Part shown: piece by piece, positions 18,341 to 26,832 of the stretch | How the letters are laid out: each line of letters begins with the position of its first letter | Position numbering within the stretch: position 1 is the stretch's first letter | Origin: an uncultured Alphaproteobacteria bacterium | GTDB taxonomy: Bacteria; Pseudomonadota; Alphaproteobacteria; RS24 | Direction of reading: 5' to 3' | Assembly: GCA_938091085.1 (NCBI GenBank) | Contig: CALKOC010000017.1 | Coordinates: forward strand, 62,001-126,000 | DNA: 64,000 bases | Translations under genes and position numbers: made by a program | The notes under the pieces: generated by a model | Database searches by the model: none | What the model saw: the letters and a program-made list of their open reading frames with translations, nothing else | What the model was told of the DNA's origin: nothing

Positions 18341-18735
18341 TACAGAGGCTTGCGGACATCAGCTATTTTACCGATTGCTTCTTTTACTACAGATTTCGCA
18401 ATATCCGCCATATGACGGTTAATCCAAGTTTCCAATAAAGGCTTAGTAACCTCAACCACCGCATTATGAATTGTTTCGCGTGTGGCATTTGTGTCAAACA
18501 CACTACTAAACCTCAGAAATTCGGCGCGTAGAGCAAGCGTTGCTTCTTCAGTGATAAGCAAATCAAGCCCCTCTAAATGCTTGGCAACCTCATCTTCAGT
18601 CAAATTGAGATTTTCTTCTGATGGGTCTGCTCCCTCACCAGTCTCTTCTCGGGATTTTTCAGCAGCTTGTTCTGCCGCCGCGAGCAAATCTTTAATCGAG
18701 GAGTGGAGCTCTTCCGATGTTCTTGTGTTAGCCAT
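18340..18735 (-). CDS. PopZ-like (DUF2497) protein
   Basis: 131 residues, acidic and disordered-looking at the N-terminus (SREETGEGADPSEENLNL), with a C-terminal helical part. The end, KPLLETWINRHMADIAKSVV, closely resembles the C-terminal signature of DUF2497/PopZ proteins, which self-assemble into a polar hub in alphaproteobacteria. Here it lies directly upstream of the secretin gene and downstream of the prepilin peptidase, all leftward. A role in placing the pilus machine at a pole is an inference from context. It is shorter than Caulobacter PopZ (about 177 residues), and the similarity is confined to the C-terminus. Confidence 0.7.
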   Translation of the reverse strand: MANTRTSEELHSSIKDLLAAAEQAAEKSREETGEGADPSEENLNLTEDEVAKHLEGLDLLITEEATLALRAEFLRFSSVFDTNATRETIHNAVVEVTKPLLETWINRHMADIAKSVVKEAIGKIADVRKPL

Positions 18736-18885
18736 AAATTATGTATCCATTACCAACTACTACATGATCCGGTTTACGCCGAATCAATCATAGTTCAGTA
18801 TATCTGGCCTGATGTCGTTTTTGGAGAAAAATCTCAATATTTCAGTCCTGAAACGCTTGAATACGAAATTTCTTTAACCCACCAC

Positions 18886-19704
18886 TTAGTATCCGAGGCC
18901 CAGAAGCGACGTAATATCAAAAAAATGTAAAAAAAGTGCCGCAGGAACTAAAAAACACCCAAATGGCAGGGCTAAAGTTGTTATACCGCTCTTTGGCGAC
19001 GTTTTAGTGCGATTACCAGACATTTTCTGGACAAGGATAAAGCAGATACCCGCCGCCGCGCCCACAGTGCTGGCCAGAAACAAAATCGGTAAAAGCATCA
19101 TTGGCCCAAGCCAAACGCCAAACATAGCCATGAGTTTAACATCACCAAACCCCATCCCATCTACGCCACGCCACAACCGATAAGACAAATTAATCGCATA
19201 AATCATAGCAAACCCTAAAATGCCGCCTATTAGCGCATCTTTGAGACTTGGAAGACCCGGCAATTCAGCAAGTACAAATATTAATCCAAGAGCCGTGCCC
19301 CCAAGCGAGGCGATATCGGGTATGTGAAACGCCTCCATATCAGTCAGAAAAATAATGCCGCATAAAATCAAAAAGGGTAAAAAAACCAAAGTAATCAGAC
19401 CATTAAATACAATTAAGTGCCCAACTAATAGTAACCCGGCCACAAACTCTACCCAGAAATAACGCGCCGGAATTGCCGCTTCACAACACACGGCTTTCCC
19501 AAAATGGCGTAACCAGCCCAAAAGTGGCACATTTTGATGCCAAGTTAGCTTTTTATCACACGAAAAACACCGTGACGGCGCCGACATCCAATCCTGACCC
19601 CTCACAATCCGGTAAGCGGCAGCATTGATGAAGCTACCAAAACAGGCGCCTACAAAAAAAGCACATATTAGAAAAAACCAATAATTTTCAACCATCTTCA
19701 ACAT
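18886..19704 (-). CDS. pilD: Prepilin peptidase / N-methyltransferase (A24 family)
   Basis: 272 residues, polytopic membrane protein. It cleaves the leader of prepilins before Phe and methylates the new N-terminus. The N-terminal domain has FGSFINAAAYRIVRG and cysteines in CFSCDKK and CCEA (part of the usual four-Cys zinc site). The two catalytic Asp are in LTDMEAFHIPD and GMGFGDVKLMAMFG. ATG at 19704; a second ATG at 19695 is possible. It serves the prepilins around it and is divergent from pilT (94-base gap). Confidence 0.93.
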   Translation of the reverse strand: MLKMVENYWFFLICAFFVGACFGSFINAAAYRIVRGQDWMSAPSRCFSCDKKLTWHQNVPLLGWLRHFGKAVCCEAAIPARYFWVEFVAGLLLVGHLIVFNGLITLVFLPFLILCGIIFLTDMEAFHIPDIASLGGTALGLIFVLAELPGLPSLKDALIGGILGFAMIYAINLSYRLWRGVDGMGFGDVKLMAMFGVWLGPMMLLPILFLASTVGAAAGICFILVQKMSGNRTKTSPKSGITTLALPFGCFLVPAALFLHFFDITSLLGLGY

Positions 19705-19798
19705 TGCTCCGCATGCAAGGAGAGCCTATAAATATCAGGAATTAAGGTTACGGTCATCTTGTTCACGCAAGGTTTATAGTAGAGGTGTTGCTTAAATA

Positions 19799-20809
19799 AT
19801 GGAAAATCAAATTTATAGTCTGCTCGACCAATTCACTAAAGAAAATCGCATTTCAGATTTCCATATTCGCGCAGGTGAACCACTTTCTGTGCGTGCGAGT
19901 GGCGATATCATTACTTACCCTGAACATGTGATTGAGCAAGATATGCTCGATCAAGTTTTCCGCCAAGAGTTGGGTGAAAAAGCCTATAAGGAATTTTGCG
20001 AAAAAAATGATGTCGACTTTGCCATCATGGTCGGAGAGCAAAGATTTCGTGCCAATGGTTATCGCACCATGCATGGGTGGGCCATGGTACTTAGAACAAT
20101 CGTCACCGAAGTGCCGAATATCGACCAGCTTGGCCTCCCCCCTGCCGTTCATAAGATTCTGAAAGAAAAATCTGGCCTCGTGCTGGTAACGGGGCAAACC
20201 GGTTCAGGTAAATCGACTTCACTGGCGGCGATGGTTAATAAAATTAACCGTGAACGCGCAGAGAATATAATCACCATTGAGGATCCGGTTGAATTTGTTC
20301 ATACACCGATCAAGAGCATTATTTCGCAGCGCGAAGTCGGGCGGGATACTAAAAGTTTTGCTGCAGCCCTTAAGGGGGCTCTGCGTCAAGATCCGGACAT
20401 AATTCTACTCGGTGAGTTACGCGATTATGAAACAGTGTCTATGGCTTTAACGGCTGCTGAAACCGGTCACTTGGTCTTTGGTACCCTACATACATCCGGC
20501 GCACCTGAAACAATTAACCGTATCATCGATGTTTTCCCAGCTGAGGAGCAAGCACAAGCTCGCTCACAGCTATCGCAATCTCTGCAACTCGTCATGACCC
20601 AACAATTGTTGAAAAGGAAAGGTGGAGGCAGAATCGGAGCTTTTGAGGTGATGGTTTGCGTTCCTGCTGTACGTAATCTAATTAGAGAAAACAAGATTGT
20701 GCAAATTAACACCTCCATGCAAACAGGCGCACAATTTGGCATGATTACAATGGATAAATATATTGAAGAACTGCACAAGCAGAATTTGATTGAGGATTTA
20801 CCAGAATAG
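19799..20809 (+). CDS. pilT: Type IV pilus retraction ATPase PilT
   Basis: 336 residues, typical length. Hexameric cytosolic ATPase that powers pilus disassembly. Walker A is GQTGSGKST at 132-140; the Asp box is ITIEDPVEFVH; Walker B is DIILLGELRD; the His box is ETGHLVFGTLHT. The C-terminal AIRNLIRE-type motif, needed for retraction in PilT, is present as AVRNLIREN, which separates it from GspE/PilB. It is alone on the plus strand between the divergent prepilin peptidase and the convergent pilin gene, from which a terminator hairpin separates it. Confidence 0.96.
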   Translation: MENQIYSLLDQFTKENRISDFHIRAGEPLSVRASGDIITYPEHVIEQDMLDQVFRQELGEKAYKEFCEKNDVDFAIMVGEQRFRANGYRTMHGWAMVLRTIVTEVPNIDQLGLPPAVHKILKEKSGLVLVTGQTGSGKSTSLAAMVNKINRERAENIITIEDPVEFVHTPIKSIISQREVGRDTKSFAAALKGALRQDPDIILLGELRDYETVSMALTAAETGHLVFGTLHTSGAPETINRIIDVFPAEEQAQARSQLSQSLQLVMTQQLLKRKGGGRIGAFEVMVCVPAVRNLIRENKIVQINTSMQTGAQFGMITMDKYIEELHKQNLIEDLPE

Positions 20810-20852
20810 TTTCCGCCAACAACTGGAACTTACCCAAAAAAAGAAATTATCG

Positions 20853-20882
20853 CAAAAAAAAGGGTGGCTATAAGCCACCCTT
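20853..20882 (-). terminator. Rho-independent terminator of the pilin gene
   Basis: A perfect 10-bp stem (20860-20869 with 20873-20882, AAGGGTGGCT / AGCCACCCTT) with an ATA loop, followed on the minus strand by a run of eight T (complement of 20853-20860). It lies between convergent pilT and pilin genes; the plus-strand side has only a weak T tract. Confidence 0.88.
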
Positions 20883-20903
20883 AATCTTATCCAGTTGAGG
20901 AGA

Positions 20904-21470
20904 TTAATCCCACTGAATTGTATTCTTTGTTTTTGTCCAGTGAGCGCCTGTGGAACCACTGACTGTCATTTCTGAACAGTAATAGACGGACAGGTCATAT
21001 GAACTACCTGAAGCTGATGTGTCATTTGCAATAACAACCTGACCATTTACACCTGCCGAGTCACCTGTAGTCGTGCATTCTTGATTACTGTCTGACGTAT
21101 CGGGATCATGGAAAACATCATGAGGTGTCGCAACATTGATTGCAGAAATCGCTGTGTTATTTTGGTTGTATGGGTTGTCTTTATTTTCAAAAGGGCCACC
21201 TGATGCATACAGACCCTGGAGGCATGTTAGCATTGTCGCATCGTCTGTAACTGAATTACAGGCACTGACTTCGTAGCTTTCTTTGTAGGCATAAGCTGAC
21301 AATGTTCTGTGAATATCTTCTGCACTAGCTTCTGTTGTATCCTTCTTGGCACTATCAATAAAACCTTGATAGTTAGTCAAACCGACCGCAGCAAGAACGC
21401 CAATAATGGCAATCACTACGAGCAATTCAATAAGACTGAAACCTTTTTCGTCTTTCCTAAGAATTTCCAT
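20904..21470 (-). CDS. Type IV prepilin, probable major pilin
   Basis: 188 residues. Short basic leader MEILRKDEKG, cleavage before Phe11, Glu at mature +5 (GFSLIELLVV), and a classic hydrophobic helix continuing into NYQGFIDSAKKDTTEASA. The mature part has several Cys (VSACNS, TCLQGLY, QECTTTG, YYCSEM), which could give disulphides including a C-terminal D-region. A strong AAGGAG site lies 7 bases before the start and it has its own terminator, both expected for an abundant subunit. Best candidate for the main fibre subunit. Confidence 0.9.
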   Translation of the reverse strand: MEILRKDEKGFSLIELLVVIAIIGVLAAVGLTNYQGFIDSAKKDTTEASAEDIHRTLSAYAYKESYEVSACNSVTDDATMLTCLQGLYASGGPFENKDNPYNQNNTAISAINVATPHDVFHDPDTSDSNQECTTTGDSAGVNGQVVIANDTSASGSSYDLSVYYCSEMTVSGSTGAHWTKTKNTIQWD

Positions 21471-21500
21471 ATGAGTACTCCTTAACTCTTAAATTACTTA

Positions 21501-21515
21501 TCACGTTACACGTGA
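21501..21515. promoter_or_regulatory. Inverted repeat in the pilin/STAS divergent region
   Basis: TCACGT (21501-21506), TAC, ACGTGA (21510-21515): a perfect 6-bp dyad 31 bases upstream of the pilin start and about 120 bases upstream of the STAS gene. It may be a transcription-factor site for the pilin promoter; no named motif is claimed. No sigma-54 -24/-12 element was visible on the pilin side. Confidence 0.4.
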
Positions 21516-21637
21516 CAAAACCTCTGGCTGACGGATTAAACAATATTATGATAAAATTTGCAAATATCATATTTTCAATATTATATACTATTTTTCAGGG
21601 TATTGGTGATGTTGTGTCGTCAAGAAAGGTCTAAAAA

Positions 21638-22216
21638 ATGCCATTTAAATTCACTAAAAACAGTGATCAACTTGTTCTTACCCTTTCTGGTGATATTGAC
21701 CTAGAAATAACCCCGGACGTCAAAAACGATCTTGCTGAAAATCTTGACGAGGTTTCAAAATTGGAAATTGACGGCCAGCAAGTCAATTATATTGACAGTT
21801 CCGGCATCTCAATTTTGGTCATTGCCATGCAAAGCTGCAAGCAAAAAAACATAGACTTTTCAATAAGTAAGGCCAGTAATGAGCTCATGCGCGTCATTGA
21901 ACTAGCGCATCTTGATAAGCTTCTTACCATTAATGAACAGACAGGCCCGGCGGATTTGGTAGATGTGGATGTGTTCTCAGATACCGGTGCAAACGACAAG
22001 AAAATTGTCGAGAATATCTATCAAAATGATGACGACTTAATCGCTCAAGAGTTAGCCGATTTAGGAGGAGATGAGACGGCCTCCTCAGCTATCTCAGACG
22101 CATCCAGTCCCTCTGATGAGAAAACACAAGAAAATAACCAAAACACTGACCCAGAGGCCGCCTCAGATACCGAAAAACCCGAGAATAGCGGCCTTTTCAA
22201 GCCCGGCACGTTCTAG
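21638..22216 (+). CDS. STAS-domain protein (anti-sigma-factor-antagonist type)
   Basis: 192 residues. The STAS domain is about 1-100: TLSGDIDLEITPDV at the start and NYIDSSGISILVIAMQ with the phosphorylatable Ser expected in the DSSG motif. After it comes an acidic, low-complexity tail of about 75 residues rich in Asp, Glu, Ser and Ala, ending GLFKPGTF, unlike a minimal SpoIIAA. It is the first gene of a three-gene rightward operon with a PP2C phosphatase and a HATPase kinase, the standard partner-switching set, placed inside the pilus locus. Confidence 0.88.
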   Translation: MPFKFTKNSDQLVLTLSGDIDLEITPDVKNDLAENLDEVSKLEIDGQQVNYIDSSGISILVIAMQSCKQKNIDFSISKASNELMRVIELAHLDKLLTINEQTGPADLVDVDVFSDTGANDKKIVENIYQNDDDLIAQELADLGGDETASSAISDASSPSDEKTQENNQNTDPEAASDTEKPENSGLFKPGTF

Positions 22217-22229
22217 ATAGGTCTGTTTT

Positions 22230-23459
22230 ATGACCGAATTACCACAACTCGAAATTATCTATCGCATGATGGAAGCATTTGCTGAAGGTGGGGGAACACC
22301 CGAGAGTGTTTCAAGTGCCATGCAACAGGGCTTAATTTATGTGCAGCAGTCTCTTGATGCCGAAGCGGCCAGTTTTTTTATGCTGGATGAAAAGGCTGAA
22401 AATTTTACCTGTGAAAACTGCCTCGGTCCGGTTGATATTATCGGCCTTTCCCTGCCCATAGGTGCCGGTATTATCGGCGATGTCGTGGCAAAGGATGATA
22501 CAAGATTTATAGCTGATTGCACTAAAGACCCAAACTTTAACTCTGATGTCGATGATGAGACCGGCTTTTTTACCCGCTCAATGATTTGTGCGCCTATCTC
22601 AGGGAACGGCAAACAATTCGGGGCATTGCAAATTATCAATAAATCCTCCGGTGACGGGCTGTTTACCGAAGAGGATGCGCGGCTGGTCACACTTCTGGCG
22701 CGCTCCTCGGCATTAGCCTTGGCAAATTCGGAAATGACTGCCGGCATTGTTGAAGCCAATAAGATTAAACGGGATTTAAAACTCGCTGCAGTTGTGCAGA
22801 CGGGTCTTTTTCCTAGAGAAAATCATCCATATGCCTGCGGTCTTAATGTGCCTATGCAGGGGGTTTCGGGCGATTTATTCGATTTTGTGGAACGTGACGG
22901 CCTTGTTTATTTCTGTATGGGGGATGTCTCAGGCAAAGGTATGAATGCTGCACTGGTCATGTCTAAAACTCATAGTCTTTTCCGAAGTTTATCCAGAAGC
23001 TCGCCGTCGCCTGCCGAATTGGTCGCGGGCATTAACCGTGAACTGGTTGAAACATCCGATAATGGAATGTTCGTAACTGCAATTATTGGCACTTACAATC
23101 CCGAAAACAACCAGCTTCTTGTCTGTAATGCCGGGCATGAGCCTGGGCTTGTCACCGGTTCTAAGGGGGTAGATTATGTCAAACCTCATCTTCACCCTAT
23201 GGGCATTATGGAAACAGCGCCGGAGCAAATAGCACAAAGTCAGATTGACCTGACCAATGCCAGATTTTTTGCCTATTCAGATGGATTGACTGAAACCGAA
23301 ATTAATGGGGACCCCATCGGTCCTGAAAATCTTGCAGGCATGATTTCTGCTCATCAATCTATTGGGCTGGCCAGCCAGCTTGACCTTGTGATGCAAGAGG
23401 TTCGGCAGAAAGCCGACCGTGTTTTTGATGATTTGACCATTCTGGGAATTGGAAAATGA
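22230..23459 (+). CDS. GAF-domain PP2C (SpoIIE-type) serine phosphatase
   Basis: 409 residues. An N-terminal GAF domain (about 20-175; AEAASFFMLDEKAENFTCEN and LGPVDIIGLSLPIGAGIIGD) senses a ligand or acts as dimeriser. The C-terminal SpoIIE/RsbU phosphatase domain (about 190-409) has metal-binding Asp motifs VSGDLFDF, MGDVSGKGMNAALVM, VCNAGHEPG and YSDGLTE. It should dephosphorylate the neighbouring STAS protein. It starts 13 bases after the STAS gene and its stop overlaps the kinase start (ATGA). The signal entering through GAF is unknown. Confidence 0.93.
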   Translation: MTELPQLEIIYRMMEAFAEGGGTPESVSSAMQQGLIYVQQSLDAEAASFFMLDEKAENFTCENCLGPVDIIGLSLPIGAGIIGDVVAKDDTRFIADCTKDPNFNSDVDDETGFFTRSMICAPISGNGKQFGALQIINKSSGDGLFTEEDARLVTLLARSSALALANSEMTAGIVEANKIKRDLKLAAVVQTGLFPRENHPYACGLNVPMQGVSGDLFDFVERDGLVYFCMGDVSGKGMNAALVMSKTHSLFRSLSRSSPSPAELVAGINRELVETSDNGMFVTAIIGTYNPENNQLLVCNAGHEPGLVTGSKGVDYVKPHLHPMGIMETAPEQIAQSQIDLTNARFFAYSDGLTETEINGDPIGPENLAGMISAHQSIGLASQLDLVMQEVRQKADRVFDDLTILGIGK

Positions 23460-23872
23460 CCCATTTTGAGATGACAATCACTAATGATGTTTTGTCTCTG
23501 CGCCCCACTCGGCAGGCCTTGCGCGAGAAGATTGCGGATTCTGATTTTTCTTACCGGCTCAATGATATATTGCTGGCAACAGATGAAGCCTTACAAAATT
23601 GTATCACACATGCCTTTGCGCCAAACCTACAAGGTGACACAGATGGGGAGATTTTTATAAGCTTGGAAATTGGTGAGAGTGTGATTATCTGCATTGAAGA
23701 TACGGCACCCCCGGCAGACATTGCTGAGATAAAGTCACGCGAATTGGATGATGTCCGCCCGGGTGGACTGGGGGTGCATTTCATTAAAAGCCTCACCGAC
23801 GAGGTAACATGGAGTCTTAAAAATGGGCGTAACTGTCTGGAATTAAGATGGGAGAATACTCTACAGAAATAG
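23456..23872 (+). CDS. RsbW/SpoIIAB-like ATP-binding serine kinase
   Basis: 138 residues, single HATPase_c_2 domain. N box: ATDEALQNCITHAF (Glu and Asn for Mg-ATP). G1 region: CIEDTAPPADI. G2 region: RPGGLGVHFIKSLTDEV. It overlaps the phosphatase gene by 4 bases. In partner switches such a kinase phosphorylates the STAS protein and sequesters a target; no sigma factor is encoded nearby, so the target is unknown. It ends 7 bases before the convergent pilC stop, so this little operon is packed between pilus genes. Confidence 0.9.
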   Translation: MTHFEMTITNDVLSLRPTRQALREKIADSDFSYRLNDILLATDEALQNCITHAFAPNLQGDTDGEIFISLEIGESVIICIEDTAPPADIAEIKSRELDDVRPGGLGVHFIKSLTDEVTWSLKNGRNCLELRWENTLQK

Positions 23873-23879
23873 CTGAGTA

Positions 23880-25109
23880 TTATCCTGCCAAGTCCCCAGC
23901 TGAGAAAATCGGCAAATAAAGTGCGACCACCATAAGGCCAATCATCGCCCCGACAAAAACAATCATAATCGGTTCAATGATTGAGGATAGCCCTTCGACA
24001 ATCGCGTCAAACTCTTCTTCATAATATTGCGCAATAGAGCTTAACATTTCTTCCATATTACCTGTGCGTTCCCCAACAGCAAGCAATTGAGAAAAGGCGA
24101 GCGGAAAGACTTTCTCCTCACCAAATAAGATGGATAACTCAACACCGCTGAGTACACGTTCACGCACCCTGTCAAAGGCATTCATAAACAGAATATTATT
24201 CGTGACAGATTTGGCGACATCCAGCGTATCAAGAACACTCACCCCAGCTGCAAAAAGGTTTGCCATAAGAAGTGAGCCCCTTGCCACTGTTGATTTAATA
24301 ATAATATCACCAAAAAGCGGCAATTTAAGAAGCAAGAAACACCATAAGGTGAAATAAGGCTTTACATATTTCGACAGCATTCGATGTGCGAACACCACCC
24401 CGAAAGCAATCGACAGCACCCGCATGATATTGTTCATATCCGACACCCAGACACTCGCATCGACAATCATTTGGGTTGGGCCGGGCAATTCCATACCCAT
24501 GCCATCATACATTTGCTGGAAAGTTGGGACGACATTTGTCAGCATGAAAAAGCTAATACCCAATGTCACCGTTACCAGCACAACAGGATAAAACATCGCC
24601 GACTTTATGCCGGCTTTAATTTTGGCCTGTTTTTCAAGTATCTCAACCAGCTTGTCGACAAATTTGTCGAGCTGACCAGAAATTTCACCAGCCTCGATCA
24701 TATTGAGATAGACATTATCAAAGTGTCTATTCTGCCTTTTAAAAACCTGAGAAAGGGACTTACCGTCATTGAGGTCATCAATCATTTCCCCAATGGCGCG
24801 TTTCATATTCGGATTTTTGGTCTGGTCGGCAACCATGATAAGGCTGTCCAAAATCGGCAGCCCTGCACGAATCATCGTGGAGAGTTTCTTGGAAAACAGC
24901 ATGATTTCCTTGGCGGGAATATCCCCAAAAGGCCCCCAAGTAATATCCATATTCAGACCGGATTTTGATTTTGGTTTTTTCTCTTTTATTTTTTTGATGC
25001 GGATACGCTGAGCTCGCAATTCAGCGCGTGCTTTATTAACTGTAGGCGCATCCATCTGGCCTTTAATCTTCTTGCCCCGCTGGACACCGACATAAGCATA
25101 AACAGCCAT
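23880..25109 (-). CDS. pilC: Type IV pilus inner-membrane platform protein (PilC/GspF family)
   Basis: 409 residues, normal length. Two repeated GspF domains, each with cytosolic helices and membrane segments; examples are FSKKLSTMIRAGLPILDSL in the first and LLMANLFAAGVSVLDTLDVA in the second, with membrane helices FYPVVLVTVTLGISFFML and PIMIVFVGAMIGLMVVALYL. It couples the ATPases to pilin extraction. The start overlaps the stop of the upstream ATPase gene by one base (TAATG), so the two are translated together. Confidence 0.93.
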   Translation of the reverse strand: MAVYAYVGVQRGKKIKGQMDAPTVNKARAELRAQRIRIKKIKEKKPKSKSGLNMDITWGPFGDIPAKEIMLFSKKLSTMIRAGLPILDSLIMVADQTKNPNMKRAIGEMIDDLNDGKSLSQVFKRQNRHFDNVYLNMIEAGEISGQLDKFVDKLVEILEKQAKIKAGIKSAMFYPVVLVTVTLGISFFMLTNVVPTFQQMYDGMGMELPGPTQMIVDASVWVSDMNNIMRVLSIAFGVVFAHRMLSKYVKPYFTLWCFLLLKLPLFGDIIIKSTVARGSLLMANLFAAGVSVLDTLDVAKSVTNNILFMNAFDRVRERVLSGVELSILFGEEKVFPLAFSQLLAVGERTGNMEEMLSSIAQYYEEEFDAIVEGLSSIIEPIMIVFVGAMIGLMVVALYLPIFSAGDLAG

Positions 25110-26821
25110 TAATTAACCACCAAGACACGTGTATATTCTTCAATTGAAAGTATACCGTCGCGGATATATTCCTTTGAAATTTCTTGCATTGTTTTGAAGC
25201 CGTCTAAGCGCGCCGCTTCGAGGATTTCAGGTGCTTGAGCATTGGCAAGAATTTTCTCTTCAACCGGCGCAGTCACCCGCAGAACTTCATAAATACCTTG
25301 CCGACCTTTATATCCGGTTCCATTACATTCACCGCAACCACCACCTTTACGGAAATTGATATTTTCAATTTCATCGGCATCAAAACCGATATTTTCGAGA
25401 ATTTCTTCTGTGACCGTCGTATCAGGCACAAGACAAGACTGACAATTTTTCCGCGCTAATCTTTGTGCCACAACAAGCGACAAGGCTGCAGAAATCATAA
25501 AGCTTGGCACGCCCATATTGCTCAGGCGCGTAATCGCAGAAATGGCATCATTAGTGTGAAGTGTTGAAAGCAATAAGTGACCGGTTAAAGCCGCCTTAAC
25601 GGAAATCTCAACTGTCTGTTGATCTCTAATCTCACCCACCAGAATAACTTCCGGATCCTGACGCAAAAATGCGCGCAATATCGACTCGAATGTCAGCCCG
25701 ATTTTTTCATTGGCTTGCACTTGTCCAAGACCTTCCAAGTAATATTCGACGGGGTCTTCAGCCGTCATAATATTTTTACCAGGGTGGTTAATGTGCTGGA
25801 GCGCCGCATAAAGCGTTGTCGTTTTACCCGACCCTGTAGGTCCCGTGACCAATACCATGCCTTGGGGTGCAGATATCGCTTCAATAAGTTTGGTTAAGTC
25901 TTCATCCGAAAAACCAATTTTTTCAATGCTTAAAGCCGGATCACCTTTCAAAAGACGAATAACAATCCGTTCACCATTTTTACTTGGTAGAACATTAAAC
26001 CTTGTATCGACATCTTCGCCGTCTTTTGTTTTGAAGGTGATTGCCCCATCCTGCGGAATGCGCTTTTCAGAAATATCGCAATCAGCCAGAATTTTGAGGC
26101 GTGTGGTAACGGCAGAGTAATTATGGAACAGATAATTTGAATAAGAGTCCATAATTTCAAGCACACCATTTATGCGAAAACGTATTCGCGCGGTGTCACG
26201 AAAAGGCTCAATGTGGATATCACTTACATCCAAATCTATAGAAGCTTGCAGCATATCATCGCAAAATGCCGCAACGAGTGATGCATCCTCTGCATTCCAA
26301 CGTGGCGTCCGTCGGCGCTGAACCACCATCGGCTTATCACCATTTTTATCTTTGGCAGCTTCAGTCTCGGTCTGGAGATTTTTAATATCTTCTGTTTCAA
26401 GACATGCTTCAAAGTCGCTCAGCTTGATAACAAAAAACTCAACATTAAAATTTGTAAGGGCTTTAATTTGTCCGCCAAGAGTGGCTTTTGTAGGGTCAAC
26501 AGCGCCAACGCGCAAAAACCTACCTTCTTTGGCGAGCGGGATAATGCCCTCTTTTTTGATGAATTTAATCGGCAGACTTTTCAGTATGTCTTTGTCAATT
26601 GTTTCTGGTGTTACAGATTTGCGGCGTAAGGCATAGGCGCGGGACAAAATGGTCTGAATGACCTCCTCATCAAAACCGTTATGAATAAGACTGGAGAGAA
26701 CTTCCGGGCTTTTGCCATTTTGCTGGTTCATGACATTGCGCAATTCGTCCTGATCAAGCTGTCCACCAGCTTGTAAAATTCTCAAAACGCGATCCGCAAC
26801 TTCCTTACTATAGCCTATCAT
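25109..26821 (-). CDS. pilB: Pilus assembly ATPase (PilB/GspE/MshE family)
   Basis: 570 residues. N-terminal MshEN-type domain (about 20-145; SLPIKFIKKEGIIPLA) that in some homologues binds c-di-GMP, then the ATPase core: Walker A GPTGSGKTT at 327-335, Asp box TAEDPVEYYLEGL, Walker B VILVGEIRD at 392-400, His box TGHLLLSTLHTND, and a zinc-binding pair of CxxC motifs at 460/463 and 496/499. It powers pilus extension. Placed fourth in a leftward operon after the PilM-N, PilO-like and PilP-like genes, 11 bases after the PilP-like stop. Confidence 0.95.
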   Translation of the reverse strand: MIGYSKEVADRVLRILQAGGQLDQDELRNVMNQQNGKSPEVLSSLIHNGFDEEVIQTILSRAYALRRKSVTPETIDKDILKSLPIKFIKKEGIIPLAKEGRFLRVGAVDPTKATLGGQIKALTNFNVEFFVIKLSDFEACLETEDIKNLQTETEAAKDKNGDKPMVVQRRRTPRWNAEDASLVAAFCDDMLQASIDLDVSDIHIEPFRDTARIRFRINGVLEIMDSYSNYLFHNYSAVTTRLKILADCDISEKRIPQDGAITFKTKDGEDVDTRFNVLPSKNGERIVIRLLKGDPALSIEKIGFSDEDLTKLIEAISAPQGMVLVTGPTGSGKTTTLYAALQHINHPGKNIMTAEDPVEYYLEGLGQVQANEKIGLTFESILRAFLRQDPEVILVGEIRDQQTVEISVKAALTGHLLLSTLHTNDAISAITRLSNMGVPSFMISAALSLVVAQRLARKNCQSCLVPDTTVTEEILENIGFDADEIENINFRKGGGCGECNGTGYKGRQGIYEVLRVTAPVEEKILANAQAPEILEAARLDGFKTMQEISKEYIRDGILSIEEYTRVLVVN

Positions 26822-26832
26822 GTAGCCCCCAC

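Noticed and set aside
24384-24968. 194-codon open frame on the plus strand inside pilC
   Set aside because: Antisense shadow of pilC with many His and Asn and no recognisable domain.
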